This document shows, in pieces, positions 55,445 to 64,000 of a stretch of DNA of 64,000 bases (within the stretch, counting starts at the first letter, position 1; every line of letters begins with the position of its first letter). Below the pieces are notes generated by a model that worked only from the letters and a program-made list of their open reading frames with translations, did not search any database and had not been told where the DNA came from. The stretch is from Enchytraeus crypticus (lineage: Eukaryota > Annelida > Clitellata > Enchytraeida > Enchytraeidae): positions 942,001-1,006,000 of the forward strand of contig CAJHZI010000563.1 in assembly GCA_905160935.1 (NCBI GenBank), in the 5' to 3' direction. A program made the position numbers and the translations under genes.

Positions 55445-57600
55445 TCTAGAAAGTGGCAGGCTCAAGGTATATATTCAAACACACAGTCTGTTCCATAGTG
55501 TGCCATTTTGTTCATTTTTTCCATCAACAAGTTAAACTCTTCACAAAAACCAATATCCTATCCACACCTTAATGCAGCCTAGGCTATAACCCGGATTAAA
55601 TATATATGTCCCTTATTCGTAGAATACATACCCAGACAAAATAGGAACACAAAGAAAAAAATACGTGTACGGCAAAACATATTGGTGCTTGGCTTCTAAG
55701 GCAGTTTCTCTGTGCCTTCCTCAGTACTTGATCAGTCGCGTCGAACGGCGAGCGCAGTTTACGCTTGGTCCATTATTCGGTGGTCCGGACACTGCCCTTG
55801 TATGTGCATAGGATTATTATAGCGATAGACCACTAAAACCTTAATTTAGTAATATGTTATTACTTAAATAAGTTTGTTATTGGATTACTTATCTTGTTTG
55901 CCTAAATGTTATTAAATCATTCTGCTTCGAAGCTCCATCATCTTCTCTACGCGTGCGTATATTACTGCATCGCTTTCTTTGACCTCCTGTATATTACAGC
56001 ATCCTACTGCTTCTATGCTTGTATGATAATTTGCATCGCAATCTGTATGCCTATCTTTCATATTTATGTGTTACAGCATCTCACTGTTCGTATGCTTGCA
56101 TGACACTTTACATCTCAATCTGTATGCCTATCTTTCGTAGGTCCACTAATCACTGGTAGGTAGGCCTATTACTCGCTGAACTCGTTCTGTGGCCTTCATT
56201 CATATACACATGTAACCCGGAGTGGTTCTCAACCGATAGACGGCGGAGTCTGCAATCGATCACGCTTCGGATAATTTTGAATAAGCTAAGCACATGTCTT
56301 ATGGCACACGCCACAGCGATTCCTGGCTTCAATTGCTGTTGTGTGGGGTTTGTTCATTTAAGCCTTTTTTTCTAGCGAAGGGAGAATTTGTACGAAATCA
56401 ATAGATTTCAGGAAATGGCCATTGAAAATATAAAACTAGTGAAATATGGAGTTATTTTCGTTTCTAAAAACTTCCTATATATTTAAAATGAAATACATCG
56501 AGTCTCGATGGCTCCTGGGCCTGGGCAGCTAGTCAATTCTGATTTCCCAACCATTTCAAGCCACGCCCACAATAGCTGACTAAGGATGCATTTATTTTAA
56601 GTAACCACTTCATTTAGATACAATATTATACAGTATAAAAAATACAGCATACCTTACTTTAATGTAATACTATAAATTAAAGATTCAATACAACGAATAC
56701 GTAAGCCTACGATAATGTAAGTAAAAGTATAAAATATCATCTTGTTTAGGTACAGCTCTAAAGGCGTCTTATTACAATATCCTAAATGTATCACGTAGAC
56801 CATTTCCCACTGTTTACTTAATTCAAAAGTATGGTAACCCACGAATTACAAGCCCACCCCACGCACGACTAAATTGTTCTCCCACCCGAGAAGAAAATGT
56901 ACCGAACGACCCGGGACAGTCCGCTAACCTCATGCTTCTTGCATAATTATTTTTCTCCCCTAGTGTGAAAACTTGCGGACAGTAGTTTTTATTCATTTAA
57001 ACTAAACACAATAATAACAGTACTCGTAAAAAAGCATCAATTGCCTGTTTATTTGTTTATGACCTACAAAATATGTAATATATTATAGAGATGCACAGTT
57101 GCATTCCTTGAAAAATTCAGTTTATAGAGTTAGTTCGTACTAGATACACGGTACACGTATTTTACAGGCCTTTATGCCTCTATATGTCATAAGTATTAGT
57201 AAATTATTTGACATTTTAACTCAGATATAGATTCTCTTCTAAGCTTGCAAACACACATAGTTCAGTGTGATAAAGAATTATATTGCATGCATAAAATATT
57301 TGTACCAAAAAGCAAATAACAAAACCTAAATTTCTGTAACATTTTCAATATAATATATTTAATTGGTGTTCACAGGACGTCCAATTGTAATTAGTATTTG
57401 TATTTTTTAATATACAAATCTATACATACTTCGAATAAATATCTAAATATATATTTTATAACAGGTTTTTGCCTAGTAACTTTTGATATCCAGCTTTATA
57501 GTGTGACTTTATTTAGAGTCCTTTTTTAAGTCCTAATTGGTAATTTTGTAAATTTGTAGTTAATAATTGATTTTATAATTTCAAAAGCAAAAGCACAAAA
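55445..57600. other. Intergenic
   Basis: Less AT-rich patches at 55690-55800, 56200-56345 and 56820-56950 (several CpGs) are unassigned. Imperfect repeats of GCTTGTATGA/CATCGCAATCTGTATGCC lie at 55950-56140. No convincing exon found. Confidence 0.4.
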
Positions 57601-57604
57601 ACAT

Positions 57605-57722
57605 AAAACAAAATTGAGTGCTACTGTTATCCAAGACAACATCGAGCACAATGGCACAAAATCCAATCCGATGAGCAGAGTATGCGGTTCAAAATGTTGA
57701 AAATCAGAATCCGGCAATTCAG
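57605..57722 (-). mobile_element. LINE family D 3' UTR fragment
   Basis: Reverse of the family D block: GAGTGCTACTGTTATCCAAG, CATCGAGCACAATGGC, CAAAATCCAATC and AATTCAGTCCAAGG. Confidence 0.65.
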
Positions 57723-57724
57723 TC

Positions 57725-58980
57725 CAAGGAAGGATACTACTATAGGAATAGACGTTTATATGTACTTGTTGGTCTTTGATCTCATTTCATATATTGCTGT
57801 AATAATAGTAATTATATATATTAATACTACTCTCTGACACGGGTAAAAATATGACTAGGATTAAAATTGTATTTCAACATGTTCTCCTGTAATTTAATGA
57901 AATTAATAATAATATCGATAGGTATAAATATAAGGCTGGCCAATAACGACTGCAAATCCCAGAAAATATGCATTAGAGTAGTTGGGCCTTTCGTCCCATT
58001 TCCTCGTGTCACGGGTGCATAAGAGCTAACAGAAATTAACATTTTTAGAGAAGGTGTTAGTTTAACTAATGTGTCCCAAGAAAAAGGGACGAAATTAAGA
58101 AATTAAAAGTAATTACAACGAAGCATACTATGGATATGTTATTATAAAAACCTTCTAAAATCGGGAAGTTATCTTTTGAGATTATAAGTGGATATAAGAT
58201 ATAGAAAGTAGATATAATTTTTTAAATAATTTTTATAAGTGGGATATAATTTTTAAGATTATAAGTGGATAAAAAGTTGTGCGCACTTGTTTACAATTCG
58301 ACCAATCAGAAATAAGAATTGAGGCTGGTGGGCGGAGTTTAACGCAGCTGTGACTATTTTCAATCATTTTTTCTGAACTGTAAAATACTCAAAACAACTT
58401 CTACAGACACATAGGCCTACTTTAAACTGTACAATTTTCGTTAATCGTAACAATTGCTTAATTGTAAATTGCATACAATTGGTCAAAATGACCTGGATAA
58501 AAATAATTAATAATTAGGAGTTATAAACTCTGATGATCTAATTATCACAAAACCGAAAATCTGAGAGATGAGTGAATGTGCTCAGTATTATTCTATAAAA
58601 CAACATACCTAACGATTATTAAAAAGCGTCGATGTCTTATCATTTAGCTATTTTCATCGTAAAATGATTTGGTAGTTGGCCTATTTTAGTAGATGCAGTG
58701 TTTTTACTGCTTTTACTGCTTTGACTTATGATCTGAAATTTCAAATCTTAAACACTTTCTTCTTGTGTTTTTCATTACTATCAAAACGTATAAGGTGTTC
58801 TTATAGCAAAGAAACATGTATTGCTTACTTTAGGTTTACATGTACATGAGGAAAGCAGGGTAGTCCTTGATGCCTCATGTCAGTAACTTCCATCTCTTTC
58901 CTCACTAGCTAGCATCATCCTAAACAATCCACTTCTCAAAAATAAGTTCTGCAGATTTTATTTGATAGATCCTTGACATT
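57725..58980. other. Intergenic with a CCAAT/GC-box patch
   Basis: GACCAATCAGAA at 58299-58310 and GGTGGGCGGAGTTT at 58327-58340 are close together in otherwise AT-rich DNA, with CAGCTG just after. No transcript start or exon could be tied to them. Confidence 0.35.
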
Positions 58981-58984
58981 ATTT

Positions 58985-59260
58985 CAAATTGTGGTCGGTA
59001 CACTGAAGAACAGATTAAACGCTAACTGCACATGTCGTAAGAGGTGATTAAACAAGAACTGAGGAAGGTTCCTGGAAATCTCATCGGAAGATATATTTTT
59101 TCCCAAGCTGGATAGGTTAAAGCCTTTTGTAAAGGGATTACCTTATTAATCAAAATTGTTTTTAATGAAGCGTGTATCAAACTCTGACTATGAATACGTA
59201 CCTTGGACCTGTCCCTTTACAGAACACTAGAGGGATAGTGATAGAGAGGGAGAGAGAGGG
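58985..59260 (+). mobile_element. SINE-like repeat, family C
   Basis: GTACACTGAAGAACAG, CACATGTCGTAAGAGGTGAT, AACTGAGGAAGG, TTTCCCAAGCTGGATAGG, GTAAAGGGATTACC, a lost hairpin, AGAACACTAGAGGG and a GA tail. Confidence 0.72.
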
Positions 59261-59264
59261 CGAT

Positions 59265-59595
59265 GGCAAGGGAGATTTTTAGCATCAATTGAATAAATTC
59301 CTAATTAATCTTAGATTCTGCTGTTGTTACCTATTGCTCTCAGCTCTTTATAGCGTCGACTGAAACTACACTCCCCTTTTACGACTAATTCAAAAGTGGC
59401 TTAGATATCAAACTACTTAGGATAATTTCTTATTTTTGGCACTGTACTTTGTGGCTAAATATGTTACTAATTTAGCTTGAAAGTAAATATTGATCATTTA
59501 TAAATAATACACTTCCAAAATGTTATTGTCTTGGTGCTATAGTATTGTGACGATGAAACGGACGTTAATTTTCAACGATTTCTTCTGTAACTGTT
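59265..59595. other. Intergenic
   Basis: No feature recognised. Confidence 0.4.
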
Positions 59596-59720
59596 TCTCC
59601 CTATTCCTTTCTCTCTCTCTCTCAGTCTCTCTCTTTCTCCATTTCACAATTTTTAACTTGTAAGAATTTGTAAAAGCTTTTCTCTCATTCTTCTTTCATT
59701 CTATTTAACTCTCTCCCTTT

Positions 59721-59751
<31 letters not shown>

Positions 59752-59834
59752 GTTCATTATATATTTCTCCTTTAATCTCTTCTTATCTCTAATTCTAGTT
59801 TATTCCCTCTCACTATGTTCCTCTCTCTCACTCT

Positions 59835-59869
<35 letters not shown>

Positions 59870-59950
59870 TCCCTCCTTCCCTCCCTCCTCTCTCCCTCCC
59901 TACCTCTCTCTCTTTCTCTCTCTCTCTCTGTCTCTCTCTCTCGCTCTCTG
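59596..59950. repeat. Long polypyrimidine (CT-rich) tract
   Basis: Roughly 350 bases almost wholly C and T on plus, with several pure CT blocks and CCCTCC units, interrupted by TTTAATC and TTCACA-type breaks. Confidence 0.88.
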
Positions 59951-60049
59951 CCGCTAGCTAGCAGTAATGTTTTAAGTGGAGGTATCTATTACTTGGAGGG
60001 GTGCGATGGTTAGTTGTGTGTTAGCCGAGCACTACAATACACGCAGCTA

Positions 60050-60144
60050 TAGGTTTATATAGGATACTGTTATACGGGCTAAAACTCAGCGTGCTGTTAT
60101 AGTATAGGATACTCTTTCTAAACAGATATCAACCATACAACGAG
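60050..60144 (+). promoter_or_regulatory. Weak candidate TATA promoter and short exon
   Basis: TTTATATAGG at 60054-60063 is followed about 30 bases later by CTCAGC and then by a donor-like CGAG|GTAACT at 60144/60145, directly downstream of the polypyrimidine tract. No coding exon recognised. Confidence 0.25.
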
Positions 60145-60149
60145 GTAAC

Positions 60150-62105
60150 TAGGCTTTTATTTATGTATATTTCTTGCTACGTGTTACTATATTAAGTTCC
60201 ATATTGCTATTAACTAATTAAATGCAGCATTTGAACTCATCTAGCATCACGCGTCTATTAGGGCTGAAAACTACGATTTTTGTTAGAAGCACATGTTCGA
60301 AAGTTCGGATATACTTGAATTACTGCGGTTTTAATACAAAAAGTGCTACTTTTATTGCTACTTAACGGCTATGTGTACTCTTTTAAGTTGGAGTTAGAAA
60401 TCAAAAAAGTTTAGTTAGAATTTGATACTTAATTTAATTTAGTCAACTTAAACTAAAAAGTTGAAGTTCACTCAACTCAAGGGTAACTGCGCCTAATTCT
60501 AAAGTGTTTTAAAATTTAAAGAATTATTACTTTCTTCAAACAGACAAGGTGTTGTGAACTTAATCTAAGACTTTATTTATGAGAAAATTGGATAATTTGA
60601 GAATGGCACTAATATTTAATTCACTGATTTATATAAATATTTTTAGTTTTTAACTGAAGAGTTAATAATTCCAAATATTAAGTTATAGTAACATTTTAAC
60701 TTCTATATTTTGGAGTGATAGGCTATAAATCATACACACATTCACAATATACTTATAAGATTAATATTTAAAAATACCTAAATATAAATCATTCACATTA
60801 AACATAATGCTCTAAATAAATATGAATTCAACCAAAAATTAGCAACTCAAAAGTTAATTTATCAGATGCCTAGCCCATTACTACTCCTTAAACACGACGT
60901 TTACTGCTATCTATTATGTTTAATTTAAATTTTTAATATATTTTTAATGGTTCGGTAATATCTCACACCTCGAATTCATTGCTTTTGTCTGAACAATATT
61001 CGTTCTCGATGTAGCCTTTAACTATGAGGAAAAAACGTAACAATACTTTAGCTTTACGTCCCGTGGCTGGTGAAAGCTAGAATAAATTTCAAATTCGGAT
61101 TCGTCATGTTTTTTATAATATGTTCACTTGGTGAGAGAAGCATCTTGCTAAATGATGTTCACTTGTTTATTTATTTTGTTGTCATTATCTTGTCGATCTG
61201 CTATTTTGGATTATAGAATTAAATTTATTTGTAAATGTTATATATTACCAAGTTGAACAATAGATCACTGGCAGTTAATAATAGTAATAAATAAATAAAA
61301 TTAGATGTAATTCAGTGCTTTTACTTTTATTTATGTTCGTTGCCTGGTTTAAGGTCACTATTTAAATTGAAGACTACCATTTGGCCTACTACTAAGCAAT
61401 TTACTTTAAGTTGCTTCAAAATACTTTCACTGCAGAAAGTTGAAGACAAGTTAACAAAATAAATTATATTGCTATATTTATTTATTTGAGACTAAGTAAA
61501 ATGTCAGATTATATCCTTAATGTTAATAGTTTGAATAAAATAACGAGTACAGAAAATGATGTAATTAACATCGAGACGCCACGCATTAGGAATAGCAAGT
61601 CGGTAATATGGCCGACATCACATACTGCTTACAAGTCTTAAATTTAATCTTAATTGTACAAAGTGAATATAGGCCTACTTAATTATAGTTTTGCCCAAAC
61701 TACGATAAGACAAAGACGCGCTATTATTCAGAACGTTTACTATGTAGACACAGACAGGATTAGCATATTGTGTTAGCTGCAATATTTTGTTAGCTTAGCT
61801 CGCAGACTACTCTCGTATTAGCATAGCGACCAGCCAGTGATATTCCAAGTGTTGTTATATTGGAGTGCTAACACTTGGCTAAAACGTTTAGTCGCTCTTC
61901 TTTCAGTCTACCATTCGATTAACTTTTTGTTTTTTCTTCGGCTTCGACATTTTCTTGCTACAAGCCTTTCAGGCACTGTATCCTTTCTAGAATTTTATAT
62001 TGTAATTACGCTTAATTTCGTATTGCATTTTTCTTTACAAAAATTATGTTAATTCTGGAATCGTGCAATGTAATTACAAATATATTTAATTACATCATCA
62101 TCAAC
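60150..62105. other. Intergenic, AT-rich
   Basis: A 71-codon hydrophobic ORF at 61837-62052 (plus) shows no recognisable motif. A TAGGCCTA motif near 61673. No repeat family assigned. Confidence 0.45.
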
Positions 62106-62109
62106 CATT

Positions 62110-62232
62110 TTGAGCTGAGCATGTAGCAAACCCAATTAGGTAGTGGACTGCACTACAGCATGTGCTGGGTTCTAAGCCAGTACCCATCACGTCACTGGTA
62201 TGTCTTCGAGACAGGCAACGGACTTAAAGTTA
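62110..62232 (+). mobile_element. Diverged tRNA-like SINE (family B relative)
   Basis: GAGCATGTAGCAAACCC, GGACTGCACTACAGCATG, GGGTTCTAAGCC, ACGTCACTGGTATG and GACAGGCAACGGACTTAAAG follow the order of the copies at 11970 and 31700. Confidence 0.45.
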
Positions 62233-62474
62233 GGCTGCAACGTTTTGCATTTCATTTACATTTCATTAGACCGAGCGATAGCATTCATATTTATGCTTCA
62301 GTTTGATACGTTAAATTCACTGTGTTTTTACCGTACTGCGTTGTATTGTACTGTATTGTATTGTTCTGTGTTGCATTGTATTTGTACTGTTCGGTTCTTT
62401 AATAAGCTATATTGAACTTTTATTGTATGTGTTGTAATGATTTTACGCAATTAAGCAATTATATGCGTTGGCGA

Positions 62475-62570
62475 CTACTTTTCAGAGTCTGCTTGAGACG
62501 TCCCTGACAAGGCCATATGGTGAGGAACTGGGCTTAAAATTCTTAGTGATTGATTGCTTGATTTTGTAAA
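62475..62570 (+). mobile_element. LINE family E 3' tail fragment
   Basis: GCTTGAGACGTCCCTGACAA, GGTGAGGAACTGGGCTTAAA and GTGATTGATTGCTTGATT match the 3' end at 820-918. Confidence 0.7.
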
Positions 62571-62574
62571 GCAT

Positions 62575-63110
62575 ATATTTTGTATCTGCATTCTGTCCTA
62601 TCTTTTTCATTATAAGGTTTTGCAAGACGATTCAAATGGTTTATTTTTAAATTTAACCAATTATATTCTTTAATACAAAGGGATTTCGTACGATAATGGT
62701 CACACGTTTAATTCAAAATCATTCAATTCACTATGGAGTCACTACTACTGTATAGTTTATGCTTCTAACCGTCTTTGTCTAAAAACGACTTCGAATAAGA
62801 GAGAGGATGTAAATAAAGTATATTGATTGATGACATTTTACTTGACTGTTTTTTAAAGTATGAGATATTTGTATTATATCCATCCATCAAGGATTGAATC
62901 CATTGCCTTCTGTATGAGATCCTTAAGTTTGTATCATTGTAGGCCCTACATATCTTATGTAATGTATTATGGAATCAATCTTCTATGTCTGCGATGATAA
63001 TGAATGATTTTCACTACATCATAATTATATGAGTTCATATTCTGCATTTTACTCCAATGTAAAACGTCGACGAAATATTTGAATTCAATCTGTAACAAAA
63101 GATTATATAA
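62575..63110. other. Intergenic
   Basis: AT-rich unique sequence; no feature recognised. Confidence 0.4.
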
Positions 63111-63114
63111 TTTC

Positions 63115-63430
63115 GTAACTGCGCGATGTCTGCTACTGCGTGCCAATCTGAGTGGAATTTGATTTTTTCTCATTCCGTTTGGCGCCGAGGTTTGCATGTT
63201 TACAACGCCTGCTCGCGCATTTAATGCGTGTCCATTTAGCGTGCACGTCCGTCTCTGCGTGTACGCCTCGTGTCGATATTTAATTACCTATCACTGGCTG
63301 AACAATCTCGGATATTTTCGGCCCAAAACTGCAATTAATTAGCCGTCTTATCGATTGAGCACGTTCAAAAGTTATTAACACGTTACAGGTAATACATTCT
63401 GCAGTTGATTTCCATCAGATTTCCGCTGCA
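63115..63430. promoter_or_regulatory. CpG-rich patch with homeodomain-type motifs
   Basis: High local density of CpG (GCGCGATG, GGCGCCGAGG, CTCGCGCATT, GCGTGCACGTCCG, TACGCCTCGTGTCG), unlike the surroundings. It is followed by TAATTA (63282), CAATTAATTAG (63331), AACAAT and TTATCGATTG. No ORF of note on the plus strand; a minus-strand ORF at 62967-63197 is unrecognised. A cis-regulatory element or CpG-rich promoter is plausible. Confidence 0.35.
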
Positions 63431-63576
63431 GAAGTGTTTTAATCTGTATGTGATATCATGGGTTCTAGGGATGTTTCTGTCTTTTTGGTCTTCTATGGTT
63501 TAAATATGCACATTAAATTGACTACCTCACTTGAGATCTTGATTGCACAAAGTAATAAGTTAATTGTTTAACTCCA

Positions 63577-63742
63577 GTTTCTCTCTTTCTTCTCTCTTTC
63601 TTCTCTCTTTCTTCTCTCTTTCTTCTCTCTTTCTTCTCTCTTTCTTCTCTCTTTCTTCTCTCTTTCTTCTCTCTTTATCTTTCTCTTTCTCTCTTTCTCT
63701 TTCTATGTGTGTGTTTTTCTCTCTCTCTCTCTATCTCTCATA
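63577..63742. repeat. 11-bp CTCTCTTTCTT array and CT microsatellite
   Basis: About nine nearly perfect 11-base units at 63580-63675, then irregular CT-rich repeats to 63738. Confidence 0.93.
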
Positions 63743-63892
63743 AATATGGCATTTTATTGGACGATTGCATGAATTTCAAGTAGTGCAACATAAATTTTTG
63801 TTTTTGCTTAAATTCATTATTTGTCACTAACATAATTTTCCTAAAGAAGATGAATTGCATCATACGGATATGAGCAAACTGACATTCGAGGA

Positions 63893-64000
63893 ACTAGGAT
63901 TCACTAATGGATGATACCTGTAGACTAGGGATTCACTAATGGATGATACCTGTAGACTAGGGATTCACTAATGGATGATACATGGTAGACTAGGGATTCA
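63893..64000. repeat. 32-bp minisatellite running off the window
   Basis: Unit GGATTCACTAATGGATGATA plus CCTGTAGACTAG, just over three copies, the third with ATGG for CTG. It continues past the right edge, so the true size is unknown. Confidence 0.93.

Overview
The window is nuclear DNA from an animal, AT-rich and very repeat-rich. The one gene recognised with confidence is a serotonin receptor split by GT-AG introns; everything else I can identify is LINE, SINE and DNA-transposon debris, minisatellites or microsatellites. The palindromic octamer TAGGCCTA recurs across the window, and there are many (GA)n, (TA)n, TTTA and ATTG tracts. A marine invertebrate (lophotrochozoan or invertebrate deuterostome) seems most likely, but that is inference and I could not fix the phylum.

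Layout. 1-930: two truncated CR1/L2-like LINE 3' ends. 930-4460: SINE copies and a foldback element. 4516-13381: a four-exon plus-strand gene for a 5-HT7-like GPCR, predicted at 567 residues, with introns of about 5.0, 1.1 and 1.1 kb full of repeats; its likely 3' UTR runs to about 14.1 kb. 14.1-18.3 kb: a 15-bp array, a LINE 3' end, a hairpin-forming array and a 1.4-kb satellite of 16-bp units. 18.3-28.6 kb: intergenic, with SINEs, a 28-bp perfect hairpin and a 38-bp minisatellite. 28.7-29.2 kb: a possible TATA promoter and first exon. 29.4-30.8 kb: a 35-bp minisatellite of about 41 nearly identical units with one C/G dimorphic site. 31-52 kb: LINE and SINE fossils, tetranucleotide arrays and a second possible TATA promoter at 37.26 kb. 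52.6-54.9 kb: a decayed piggyBac transposase (minus strand) and a small element with terminal inverted repeats. 55-64 kb: mostly unique AT-rich DNA, a polypyrimidine tract followed by a third weak promoter candidate, a CpG-rich patch with homeodomain-type motifs near 63.2 kb, and a minisatellite running off the right edge.

The most informative biology after the receptor lies in the repeats. An RTE-like LINE (family A) and a SINE-like family (family C) end in the same small hairpin, CTGCC-N4-GGCAG, followed by a CACTA-type motif and (GA)n. This looks like a LINE/SINE partnership in which the SINE borrows the LINE's 3' end, and it may be how many of the GA microsatellites here were seeded. A separate tRNA-derived SINE (family B), with recognisable pol III A and B boxes, is the commonest repeat and has twice formed head-to-head foldbacks. 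All four receptor exons have a sense-oriented SINE ending within about 50-170 bp upstream.
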